Shown: piece after piece, positions 17,037-25,391 of the stretch
Layout: every line of letters starts with the position of its first letter
Position numbering within the stretch: position 1 is the stretch's first letter
Assembly (NCBI RefSeq): GCF_001661915.1
Contig: NZ_LYWY01000003.1
Span: 1-34,541, forward strand
DNA length: 34,541 nt
From: Croceicoccus pelagius
Lineage (GTDB): Bacteria > Pseudomonadota > Alphaproteobacteria > Sphingomonadales > Sphingomonadaceae
Reading direction: 5' to 3'
Program-made: the position numbers and the translations under genes
The notes under the pieces: generated by a model
What the model saw: the letters and a program-made list of their open reading frames with translations, nothing else
Told to the model about the DNA's origin: nothing
Databases searched by the model: none

Positions 17037-18626
17037 ATGCGTCATAGGATAAAGCCACTGGATTCCGTCCTGGAGACGGCAAATAGACATTCGCTCGAAC
17101 GTTCGCTTGGCCCGGTACAGTTGATGCTGCTGGGCGTCGGCGCGATCATCGGCACGGGCATCTTCGTGCTGACGGCCGCAGCCGCGCAAAAGGCTGGGCC
17201 GGGCATGATCTGGAGTTTCGTGATCGCGGGCGGCGTCTGTGCGCTGGAGGCCCTGTGTTATTCCGAACTGGCCTCGATGGTCCCGGTATCGGGCTCGGCT
17301 TATACCTACACTTACGCGGTGGTGGGCGAATTGCTGGCCTGGACAGTGGGATGGGCACTGATCCTGGAATATGCGGTTGCCGCCTCTGCCGTTTCGGTGG
17401 GCTGGTCCGGCTATTTCATGGGACTGGTCGAAAGCTGGACGGGACTTGCCTTGCCGCAGTAGCTGTCGGCAGGGCCGGCCTGGTCACTGACGGGCGTGGA
17501 TTTCAGCCACGGCATCGTCAACCTGCCCGCGATCGTGGTGGCGCTGGCCGTCACGGCGCTTCTGGTCGTCGGTACAAGGGAAAGCGCGATGTTCAACGCG
17601 GTGCTGGTCGTGGTGAAAGTGACCGCGCTGACGCTTTTCGTCGCGCTGACCCTGCCGGCCGCAGAGCGCGCGCATTTCGCGCCGTTCATGCCCAATGGCT
17701 GGTTCGGACCGGAGGGAACCAGCGGCTTGGGCGTCGTCGGTGCGGCCGCCTCGATCTTCTTCGCCTATGTCGGTTTCGACGCGGTATCCACGGCGGCCGA
17801 GGAAACGAAAAACCCCCAACGCAACGTGCCCATCGGCCTGATCGGCAGCCTTGCGATCTGCACGACGTTCTACCTGCTCGTGACCATGGGCGCGATCGGT
17901 GCCGTCGGCGCGCAGCCCACAGCACTGGGCGTTCAGCCCGGATCGGCCGAATTCGCCAGCCAATGCAGCGCGCTCGCCGCGCGAGGCGAAGTACCTCTCG
18001 TCTGTTCTGACGAGGCGCTGGCCCACGTCCTGCGCGCCATCAGTTACGGCTGGGCGGGCGATCTCGTCGGCATCGCGGCCAATATCGCGCTGCCCTCGGT
18101 GATCCTGATGATGCTTTATGGACAGACCCGCATCTTCTTCGTCATGGCGCGCGATGGCCTGTTGCCCGAAAGGCTCGCCATGGTGCATCCCCGTTGGAAA
18201 ACGCCCCACGTAGTGACCATCCTGACCGGGATTTTCGTCGCTGTCGCCGCTGCGCTGCTCCCTGTGGGCCAGCTCGCTGATATCTCGAATTCGGGTACGC
18301 TTTTCGCCTTCTTCATGGTGTCGATCGCGGTGCTCGTGCTTCGCCGCCGCGATCCCGAACGGCACCGTCCGTTCCGCGTTCCGATGGTGTGGGTCATCGC
18401 ACCGCTGGCGGTCGCCGGCTGCGGGGCATTGTTCGTGAACCTTCCGTTCGAAGCGATGCTGGTCCTGCCTGTCTGGGGCGCCATCGGGCTTGTCGTCTAT
18501 GTCCTGTTCGGGCGGCGCAACAGCCACGTCGGACGCGGTCTGACCGAAGTGCAGGAATTGGACAGCGACACGCCGTCACAGCCGGTTCCGCCGATCCTTT
18601 CGCAACCGCATTCGTCAGGAGAATAG
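17037..18626 (+). pseudogene. APC-family (cationic amino acid-type) permease broken by an in-frame amber codon
   Basis: One reading frame of 528 sense codons plus an internal TAG at 17460-17462 (codon 142) encodes a complete 12-helix amino-acid permease. The N-terminal part has GVGAIIGTGIFVLTAAAAQ, ALCYSELASMVPVSGSAYTY and GWALILEYAVAASAVSVGW. The C-terminal part resumes at once with LSAGPAWSL and continues through FFAYVGFDAVSTAAEETKNP, IGLIGSLAICTTFYL and LYGQTRIFFVMARDGLLP, all typical of the CAT/YfnA subgroup. The stop falls in the loop after the fourth helix, in context CAG TAG CTG, consistent with one C-to-T change. No good restart site follows. Unless the amber is suppressed, or is a sequencing error, the transporter is inactive. 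Confidence 0.85.
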
Positions 18627-18629
18627 GTG

Positions 18630-18809
18630 ATGGGTTCCTTTTCGTTGTCACACTGGCTCGTCGTGATGGTCGTCGCCCTCATCCTGTTCGGACGGGGTCG
18701 CCTGTCGGAAACGATGGGGGATTTCGGCAAGGGCATCCGCCAGTTCCGCAAGGGCATCCGCGAAGGCGAGGAGGACGATCCGCCGCGCGATCCCGCTTCC
18801 GGGAAATAA
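18630..18809 (+). CDS. tatA: TatA/TatE-type twin-arginine translocase subunit (59 aa)
   Basis: A short Tat pore subunit. A single N-terminal helix ([21 protein letters not shown]) carries the FGRG hinge, followed by the amphipathic helix [17 protein letters not shown] and an acidic tail. The typical TatA FG hinge is present. It starts four bases after the permease stop with an AGGAG site, so it is co-transcribed with that gene. It has no tatB or tatC beside it, so it is probably an extra copy. A GTG one codon upstream is also possible. Confidence 0.85.
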   Translation: MGSFSLSHWLVVMVVALILFGRGRLSETMGDFGKGIRQFRKGIREGEEDDPPRDPASGK

Positions 18810-18876
18810 GCTGTTCCTTGATGCCGCGTGGTCCGGAGGCAGTAGCTGTAAGGCTCGCCCGACCGTTCCCGGACGA

Positions 18877-18913
18877 GAGAGCGGAAGGCGAAACGCTGTC
18901 GCCTTCCGCTCTC
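18877..18913. terminator. Long perfect inverted repeat between convergent genes
   Basis: GAGAGCGGAAGGCGA pairs with TCGCCTTCCGCTCTC over 15 bases without mismatch around a 7-base loop. It lies between tatA and the minus-strand gene ending at 18921. There is no clear T-run on either side, but length and position suit a bidirectional terminator. Confidence 0.7.
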
Positions 18914-18920
18914 CTCGCGA

Positions 18921-19223
18921 TCAGGTGCTGTAGTAGAGGGCGACCCCCGCGATGGGCCCTGCGGTCAGCGCCACGAAAATCGCCGCATTCAAGATGTCCC
19001 GCGGCGTCAGGCGGTTCAACTCGGTGCGCTTGAAAGTGGCGTACTGGACCGAAAGCTCTTCTTCACTGGCGATCAGCGCCTGATCCATCGCCGACAGCTG
19101 CTTTCGAAAGATGACGGCGAGTTCGGCCTTTTCGGTCTCGGCAAGGTCGGGGTATTTCGCCAGCAGTTCCTGCGCGCGCAAGCGCGGTCCGGCCCCGACG
19201 GGGGCCGTGTTCAATTCGTTCAT
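18921..19223 (-). CDS. Hypothetical tail-anchored membrane protein (100 aa)
   Basis: Residues 1-75 are soluble, mostly helical and charged (RAQELLAKYPDLAETEKAEL, then FRKQLSAMDQALIASEEEL). A single C-terminal membrane helix follows (about 78-98, AAIFVALTAGPIAGVALYY). The topology is that of a tail-anchored cytoplasmic protein. No family is recognised. It is downstream of the corA pair on the same strand but separated from it by a hairpin, so it may have its own promoter near 19225-19250. Confidence 0.6.
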   Translation of the reverse strand: MNELNTAPVGAGPRLRAQELLAKYPDLAETEKAELAVIFRKQLSAMDQALIASEEELSVQYATFKRTELNRLTPRDILNAAIFVALTAGPIAGVALYYST

Positions 19224-19253
19224 TTCTGTATTTTCCGTCTGTTAGGAAAGCGT

Positions 19254-19271
19254 GCCGCGCATCGGCGCGGC
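19254..19271 (-). terminator. GC-rich hairpin after the small secreted gene
   Basis: GCCGCGC pairs with GCGCGGC around a four-base loop, immediately after the minus-strand stop at 19279. It is followed on that strand by CTTTCC rather than a full T-run, so termination here is uncertain. Confidence 0.4.
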
Positions 19272-19278
19272 CGTTGCA

Positions 19279-19650
19279 TCAGACGGAAGAAGGAGGTGCC
19301 CGCAGCGGCGGGCGCAGATGATCGGGCGGTGCCAGGCACGCGCAGGCGTCCTGACTGCTGCCGGAGGCGGCGCGTTCCGGTATGACGAGCGGAACGATCC
19401 GGACAGGGCTGGGCCCCGTTCCGGTAGGAAGGGGGGCGAGACGGCAGGCTGCCTCTGTACGAACCGGCGACAGGATACAGTCCATCGCCGATATCGCCGG
19501 GGCCGCTATCTCCGCCGGACCGCGAACACCGAAAGTCTGATAGTCGGGGCCGGGCGTGGCCAGTGCCGACTGGGCGCTGACCAGCAGCAGTGCGAACGCC
19601 AAAAGTGGGCGGAGGACGCCCGCGATCACGCCTTGGCCGAGGGCGGTCAC
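19279..19650 (-). CDS. Small secreted hypothetical protein coupled to corA (123 aa)
   Basis: A GTG at 19648-19650 overlaps the corA stop by a GTGA junction. It opens a frame with a clear signal peptide (VLRPLLAFALLLVSAQSALA), after which the mature part is Pro- and Ala-rich with scattered cysteines (SAMDCIL, DACACLAPP). No domain is recognised. The coupling and signal peptide favour a real gene; a longer reading to 19815 lies inside corA and is rejected. The periplasmic location is inferred. Confidence 0.55.
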   Translation of the reverse strand: MTALGQGVIAGVLRPLLAFALLLVSAQSALATPGPDYQTFGVRGPAEIAAPAISAMDCILSPVRTEAACRLAPLPTGTGPSPVRIVPLVIPERAASGSSQDACACLAPPDHLRPPLRAPPSSV

Positions 19651-20609
19651 AGCCAGCCCAGCTTGCGAAAGCGGAACCACAGCCACATGCTGATCGAAAA
19701 GATCACGAACAGGATGGCCGGATAGCCCCAGCGGCTTTCCAGTTCGGGCATGAATTCGAAATTCATGCCATAAATGCCCGCGATCGCCGTGGGCACCGCA
19801 AGGATCGCGGCCCATGCGGCCAGCTGGCGCGTGATCGCGTTCTGGTTCTGCTGCTCGATCAGGGCGCTGGTTTCCATGACCGATCCCAGAACTTCGCGCT
19901 GCAGCCTGGTCAGGGATTCGGCACGGCGGACATGATCGGTCACACTACGGAAATAGGGCCGCATCTCGTGGCCGATCGTCGGCAGGTCGAGATGTGCCAG
20001 CTTGGCGCAGACTTCTTCCATCGGCACGAGCTGGCGCTGCAGGCGCAGCAACTGGCGGCGCATCGAAAACACCTCGCGCGTGTGCTCACGATCAAGGCCG
20101 CCATCGAGCGCGCGCTCCTCGAAATGATCCAGTTTCTCGCCGATCCGGTCGAGCGGAGGAAAGTAGCCGTCGATTACGAGATCGAGGACCGCATGCAGCA
20201 CGTAGTCGGGGCCCTGGGCCAAAAGCGCGGCGTCTTGCTCGATCCTGTCGCGAAGGCTGGCATGGCCCTCGCTCGCACCCAGGCGAACGGTGACAATGAA
20301 ATCCTCACCAAGAAAGAACGAAGTCGCCCCATATGTGATCTGTGCGCCGCCAAGGGTCAGCGTCCGCGCCTTCAGGAAAAGCTGCCGCCCATAGACCTCG
20401 ATCTTCGGCAGGCCCGCGAGCGACCGCGCATCCTCTACCGCCAGGTCATGGAGGCCGTAACGCACCGCCACTTTACGCAGTTCTTCGGTATCGGGTTCGA
20501 ACAGGCCCACCCATTCGAAAGATCCCGGCTTGTGTACCTGCGGCTCGCCTAAATCTACTTCGCGAAAGCGCCGGCCGTCGCGGTAATCATAGGCGGCGAT
20601 GATGGTCAT
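19647..20609 (-). CDS. corA: CorA-family magnesium/cobalt channel
   Basis: A 320-residue membrane channel protein of the CorA/2-TM-GxN family. A large cytoplasmic N-terminal domain (1-250) includes FEWVGLFEPDTEELRKV and the HEMRPYFRSVTDHVRRA helix. Two membrane segments follow (about 262-281 and 292-312), with the signature YGMNFEFMPEL at about 280-290 in the loop. The tail ends in basic residues (FRFRKLGWL). This form carries Mg2+ or divalent ions passively; direction and ion are inferred from the family. The gene is intact, unlike the permease upstream of it on this strand. Confidence 0.93.
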   Translation of the reverse strand: MTIIAAYDYRDGRRFREVDLGEPQVHKPGSFEWVGLFEPDTEELRKVAVRYGLHDLAVEDARSLAGLPKIEVYGRQLFLKARTLTLGGAQITYGATSFFLGEDFIVTVRLGASEGHASLRDRIEQDAALLAQGPDYVLHAVLDLVIDGYFPPLDRIGEKLDHFEERALDGGLDREHTREVFSMRRQLLRLQRQLVPMEEVCAKLAHLDLPTIGHEMRPYFRSVTDHVRRAESLTRLQREVLGSVMETSALIEQQNQNAITRQLAAWAAILAVPTAIAGIYGMNFEFMPELESRWGYPAILFVIFSISMWLWFRFRKLGWL

Positions 20610-20697
20610 GGATCGGTCGGCGGTCCTTGCAGGAGGCGTCCAGATTTAATCTGCCCGCCAGGCCAATCAAGCGGCAAATCGAGGTTACAGGCGCCGT

Positions 20698-22505
20698 TCA
20701 GTAGCGCCAGCTGATCGCAAAGCACACGGCAATGCCGACGACGATGTTCATCGGCACGCCGATCTTGACGAAATCCGTGAAACGGTAATTCGCCGCGCCA
20801 TAGACAAGCGTGTTCGTCTGATATCCGATCGGCGTTGCAAAGCTGGCGCTGGCCCCGAACATCACGGCGACCACGAGCGGCCGTGGATCGGTTCCGAGCG
20901 AGCTTGCAAGCCCGATCGCAATGGGCGTCATGATGACTGCGACCGCATTGTTGGTGACTGTCTCCGTCAAAAGGCTTGTCACGCCGTAGATCGCGATCAG
21001 CAAAACGAACGGCGACGGGGTGGCGAGCACTGGCTGAAGGCTGGTCACCACCAGATCTACCGTACCGGCATTTTCAAGGCCGCGCCCGAAAGCCAGCATC
21101 CCGAAAATCAGCACGAGCGTATTCCCGTCGATGGAGCCCCAGGCCTCTTCCGGCTCCATGCAACGCAACAGCAGGACGACACCCACACCTGTCAGCGCAA
21201 GCGCCTCTATCGGCCAGCCCAGCAATGCCGCCAGGGCAACGACGGCGGCAAGCGTACCGATCGCGATCGGCGCCTTCGCGCGGCGAAAGGCGCGGACGGG
21301 CGCCTCGCTGACATCCGCCAGATCGATGTTTCCCTGAAGCGCCAGCGCGGCGTCGCTGCCTGCGGCGATAAGCAGCCGGTCGCCAGCCCTTACACGCACA
21401 TTGGCAAGATCCGGTCCCGCCAGATGACGCGGCCGCGCAAGCCCGAGCACGCGGACTTTCAGGCGGGACAATAGAGGTATGTCGGCCAGTCTTCGACCGA
21501 TCACCGAGTGCGAGGGCGAAATGACCGCCTGGATCAGGCGCAAGTCGTCTGGGCGATCTGCGCCCGCGGTTGCCACGCCGCCGCCGACACCCATCAGGCC
21601 GGTGCGAAAATCATGCGCCTCTGCGAGTGAGGCCAGCTCGGCAGGACTTGCCGCGATGACGAGTTGATCGCCCGAGGTCAAAGACCAGTCCGCAAAGCCG
21701 CGCCGTTCGATCTTTCGGCCACGCTGGATCCCCACCAGCCGCAGACCCGGCCTTCGGAACAAGCCGATATCGCTCACTTTGCGGCCAACCAGCGGACTGT
21801 CCGGCATCAGCGCGAGCTGGGAAAGGAACGTGTCGCTTTCGCGCTGTTCATCGAGCGCGTGAGCGGTACGATCGGGCAAGAGGAACTGCCCGGTCAGGGC
21901 CAGCAGCACGAGCCCCGCCGCGGCCCCGCAAAGGCCGACCATGGATATTTCGAAGATGCCGAACGCGTCCAGACCCTGCTGCTGGGCGACGCCGTCCACC
22001 AGCAGGTTCGTCGAGGTTCCGATCAAGGTCAACGTTCCGCCCAGGATCGAGATGTAGGAGAGCGGAATCAGCAATCGCGTCGCTGCCACTCCCAGAACGC
22101 GGGCGAGCCGCTGCACGATCGGGATCATCACGATCACGACCGGGGTGTTGTTCATGAAGGCCGATGCCAGGATCGTACCGCCGCCGATTTCCGCCACGGC
22201 CAGCCTCGGTTTTCGCAGGGTTCTGCGGATGACCCAACCCGAGATCTCTCCAGCGCGCCGGTGCGCAGCAGTGCGCCGGTAAGAACAAACATCGCCGCGA
22301 TCGTAATCGGTGCCGGATTGCTGAAGACGCCGAGCAATTCGCCCGTAGGCAGAAATCCGAGGGCCACCATCACCAGCCCGCCGACGACCGCGATCACAAC
22401 CGGTGGCTGCCGCTCTATCGCGAAAGCCGCGAAGATGCCGAACAGAAGGACTAGGCCGATATATGGGGCAAACTCGGCAATCAGGGCTGCAACCTCGAAA
22501 GTCAT
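20698..22505 (-). pseudogene. SLC13/DASS-type permease with two RCK_C domains, frameshifted near its N-terminus
   Basis: The N-terminal frame starts at the ATG at 22503-22505 (MTFEVAALIAEFAPYIGLVL) and reads FVLTGALLRTGALER, then leaves frame. The expected continuation, ISGWVIRRTLRKPRLAVAEIGGG, is in another frame from about 22245 and runs to 20698. It includes ASAFMNNTPVVIVMIPIV, two TrkA_C/RCK_C modules (SPLVGRKVSDIGLF and SHSVIGRRLADIPLL) and the second transport repeat ETVTNNAVAVIMTP. A single missing base in the GAGAGATCTC tract (about 22240-22250) explains it; total length is one base short of a multiple of three. The substrate is undetermined (anion or sulfate-type). It is inactive as read, or a sequencing error. 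Confidence 0.82.
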
Positions 22506-22685
22506 TGTTCTAGTGCCGCAAATGCTGGACCCAATTCAGCAATCCCAAGGCCGGTGCTTTTCTCCGGTTTTCGTTTCAAAAGAAAGTGATATTCGTCAGT
22601 AGACGGATTATCGGTTCCGTTTGACGGGCCTTGATGCTCGTTCGGCCGCAATAGCCAGTCGAGTGTTGCAGATCTTTTGCGCAGA

Positions 22686-24035
22686 TCAGGTCTGAAAGCT
22701 CATCGAAACGACAAACCCGTCGGGAGAATTTCGAAAACTGAGTGATCCCGAATGAAGCTGTAAGATCGCTGCGGCGAGGCTTAATCCCAACCCGTCACCT
22801 GCGATGGCGCGGACGGAGTTGCTGCGGAAAAATCGCTCCGTAAGCCGTTTTAGATCCTGCTCGTCGACGCCAGGTCCGCTGTCCGAAACGGTCCACCCGC
22901 CACTCTCGGTGCCGACAGTTATTCGTCCCCCGACTGGTGTGTATTTCAGTGCATTGTCGAGGACGTTGCTAAGTGCCTGGAAAAGTAGGTCCGGGTCACC
23001 TTCCGGCAGGACAGCATTACCAGACGAAACTTCGAACGTAATCCCCCTGTCCAGCGCGACAGGCGCGTAGAGTTCGACACAATCGGCGGCAATCTGGCCC
23101 AAATCGACTTTCCGGAAGTTCGCCCCGTGTCTGCCCCCTTCGATGCGGGCAATGCGTAGAAGCGCGTTGAAGATGGCTTGAAGGCGGGCGGATTCCTCAA
23201 GCGCGGAATCGATCTCGTCGAAATCATCGTTGCCTGCGGGAAATTTCGTGCGGATCGCCTCCAGCCTCGCCGTCAGCCTTGCTAGTGGTGTGCGCAATTC
23301 GTGGGCGACATTGTCCGATACGCGCCGCACTGTCTCGAACAGCTCCTGATTGCGCTCCAGCATCCTGTTGAGCGTGACGGCAAGCTGGTCGAAGTCGTCA
23401 CCCTTGCCGCGCGTCGCGACGCGGCCACCGAGATCGCCCTCGGTGACGCGCCGCGCGGTTGCCGTGATTGCTTCAAGCCTCTTGCCGATGGTCCGGCTCA
23501 TGAACGCGCCGCCCGCCAGTCCGAACACAACCGTCAGGATAAGCAATGCTGGCATGGCTTGGCGGACGATTTCCTCCCGGTCTTCCAGATCCTCGACATC
23601 GCGACCGACTATGAGGCGAACGCCATCGTCGAACAGGTGATCGCGCGAGAGTGCGCTGAAATCATCTTCGCCGCCTTCGCGGTAGATGTCGGCTTCGATC
23701 GAATACCAGTCGTTCTGGATTCTGGTCGGCCAGCTTGGGACGTTAGCGGTGATTGCCCTGCCGTCGGCCGCGATCAGGGCGTCGAAGGCGCGACGTTCGT
23801 CAGTTCTGGCTCGCCGTTCCTCAAGCGCGGTGACAAGTGCCTCTTCGCCATCGACAACATAGATCTGCGACAGGAGCCGCGTCTCCTGTGCGACCCGGTT
23901 CCGCACCTCGTCTGAAGGGATCAGGACGGCAATCACGAAATAACTGGCTGCGACAAAGGCCATCGAGAGGCCCAGCGCCACCGCGTAGAGAAGCGCGATG
24001 CGGAACGACAGCGATCGCCAGTATCTGCCCGTCAT
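22686..24035 (-). CDS. Sensor histidine kinase (HAMP, HisKA, HATPase)
   Basis: A 449-residue membrane sensor. Membrane segment 1 lies at about 13-38 and segment 2 at about 162-182, bracketing a periplasmic domain of about 120 residues. HAMP follows at about 183-235. The phosphoacceptor is His245 in NVAHELRTPL. The ATPase domain shows the N box (NVLDNALKYTPVGG) and G boxes (VSDSGPGVDEQD, GDGLGLSLAAAIL). The start overlaps the response-regulator stop by four bases (ATGA). The signal is unknown. It is the distal gene of an operon beginning with a secreted PepSY protein. Confidence 0.95.
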   Translation of the reverse strand: MTGRYWRSLSFRIALLYAVALGLSMAFVAASYFVIAVLIPSDEVRNRVAQETRLLSQIYVVDGEEALVTALEERRARTDERRAFDALIAADGRAITANVPSWPTRIQNDWYSIEADIYREGGEDDFSALSRDHLFDDGVRLIVGRDVEDLEDREEIVRQAMPALLILTVVFGLAGGAFMSRTIGKRLEAITATARRVTEGDLGGRVATRGKGDDFDQLAVTLNRMLERNQELFETVRRVSDNVAHELRTPLARLTARLEAIRTKFPAGNDDFDEIDSALEESARLQAIFNALLRIARIEGGRHGANFRKVDLGQIAADCVELYAPVALDRGITFEVSSGNAVLPEGDPDLLFQALSNVLDNALKYTPVGGRITVGTESGGWTVSDSGPGVDEQDLKRLTERFFRSNSVRAIAGDGLGLSLAAAILQLHSGSLSFRNSPDGFVVSMSFQT

Positions 24036-24709
24036 GGCCGCAGGACGTATCCTGCCCCGCGGACCGTGTGGATCAGCGGAGCGAGATCAGCGATCTTCAA
24101 CTTCTGCCGAAGATTGCTGATATGCTGGTCGATGATGTTGGTCTGCGGATCGAAGTTGTAGTCCCAGACCTGTTCGAGAAGCATGGCCCGGGTGACGACG
24201 CGCCCGGCATTGCGGGCAAGACAGACTAGGATGCGAAATTCCCTCATGGTCAGTTCCATCCGGATGCCGCCGCGCCGGACGACATGGCCTTCAAGATCGA
24301 TCACCAGATCCGCGATCCGCAGTTTGCCGGCAGGGGGGTCGGTGCTTTGGACGTTTCGCCTGCCGGCTGCTTCCACACGGGCCAGAAGTTCGGAAAAGGC
24401 AAAGGGTTTTGCCAGATAGTCGTCGCTGCCCGCGCGAAGACCCTCGACCCGGTCGTCGACTTCGCCCAGCGCACTCAGCATCAGGACAGGTGTTTCGTTA
24501 CCCGATGCGCGCATCGCGGAAAGGATCTTCATACCTTCGACGCCGGGCAACATGCGATCGAGAATGACGACATCCCAGGTTTCGCAAGTGACCTGCATCA
24601 GCCCGTTCCGGCCATCTGCGCAATGGACGACGACGTGCCCCTCCTGGGTCAGCCCGGCCTCTATGTGCCGGGCTAGGACCTCGTCATCTTCGACCAGCAG
24701 GATCTGCAT
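24032..24709 (-). CDS. OmpR/PhoB-family response regulator
   Basis: A 225-residue two-domain regulator. The receiver domain (1-118) has acidic pocket LLVEDDE, phosphoacceptor Asp51 in VVILDRMLPGVEG and conserved Lys in YLAKPFAF. The winged-helix effector (about 130-225) shows LTMREFRILVCLARNAG, VWDYNFDPQTNIIDQHISNLRQKL and the GAGYVLRP end. The start is the ATG at 24707-24709 (MQILLVEDDE); an upstream reading to 24745 is unlikely. It is coupled to the kinase gene and 13 bases after the PepSY gene. Confidence 0.95.
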   Translation of the reverse strand: MQILLVEDDEVLARHIEAGLTQEGHVVVHCADGRNGLMQVTCETWDVVILDRMLPGVEGMKILSAMRASGNETPVLMLSALGEVDDRVEGLRAGSDDYLAKPFAFSELLARVEAAGRRNVQSTDPPAGKLRIADLVIDLEGHVVRRGGIRMELTMREFRILVCLARNAGRVVTRAMLLEQVWDYNFDPQTNIIDQHISNLRQKLKIADLAPLIHTVRGAGYVLRP

Positions 24710-24722
24710 TGTCTGCCCGCAC

Positions 24723-25214
24723 TCAATCTTCCAGCGCAAAGCCAAGTCGCTGGCCGCTTATGGGGTCGATGTAAAGGCTGGCCGATCCTGCACTGGTCGA
24801 TATGTCGATCTGATAGTGCAGGTGGTGGTCATCGTCTTCGAATTCCACTTCGGTCACGGTCCCGCCGGATTGCTTTTCCAGACCGACGATGATCGCCGAG
24901 AGCGGCTTGAAATCCCGCATGGTCCGGTCGCTGGCAAAAAGGTTGCGCACCCAGCTCACCAGCTTGTTTGTCGAAGTCGTCGTGATGCGGCCAGAGCGGC
25001 TGTCGATTCTCAACTCGCGAATCTCTCCGCCCACAAGTACTTCGAGCTCATAGTTCAGGCGCCCCGAACTGCCACTTTCCGCTTCCACTTCCATGACCTG
25101 ACCTCTGGTGGTCCGCTCGGCAATCCGCACCGCATCGAGTAGGCCTGACCGTTCTTGGACAAGCGAACTGGATGCGAGAAAGAGGGCGGCGCTCAACGTA
25201 AGGGGTTCGAACAT
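24723..25214 (-). CDS. Periplasmic PepSY-domain protein (163 aa)
   Basis: An N-terminal signal-like segment (LTLSAALFLASSSLVQ) is followed by two tandem PepSY-type repeats: about 25-80 (LLDAVRIAERTTRGQVMEVE, LEVLVGGEIRELRIDSRSG) and about 95-160 (SAIIVGLEKQSGGTVTEVEF, YQIDISTSAGSASLYIDPISG). PepSY domains bind or inhibit proteases and act in signalling at the envelope. It is first in a three-gene operon with a response regulator and kinase, so it may be the system's ligand-binding or accessory input component; this is inferred. Confidence 0.83.
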   Translation of the reverse strand: MFEPLTLSAALFLASSSLVQERSGLLDAVRIAERTTRGQVMEVEAESGSSGRLNYELEVLVGGEIRELRIDSRSGRITTTSTNKLVSWVRNLFASDRTMRDFKPLSAIIVGLEKQSGGTVTEVEFEDDDHHLHYQIDISTSAGSASLYIDPISGQRLGFALED

Positions 25215-25391
25215 GACTTGATTTCCTGATCTGATCTATTTCGGGTCTTGCAGGTTCGCGATGTCGGCCAAGTGGGGGGATCATGAGATTACGGCCATGA
25301 TCGGGCCAGATGCCATGTGATCTGGCGAAGATGGACAGATCTACATCTTCTGCCCATTCGCGCTCCACCCGGTCCTCCGATCAGACCTTCC

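Noticed and set aside
17484-18527. 347-codon minus-strand ORF over the permease
   Set aside because: It is rich in Asp, Arg and Gly with no fold pattern, a typical antisense of a membrane-protein gene.
19590-20552. 320-codon plus-strand ORF over corA
   Set aside because: It is antisense to corA, which carries the GMN signature and membrane segments.
25305-25326. GCCAGAT / ATCTGGC inverted repeat between the PepSY operon and the glycerophosphotransferase-like gene
   Set aside because: Only a 7-bp stem with an 8-base loop; it could be an operator but occurs by chance often enough that I do not call it.
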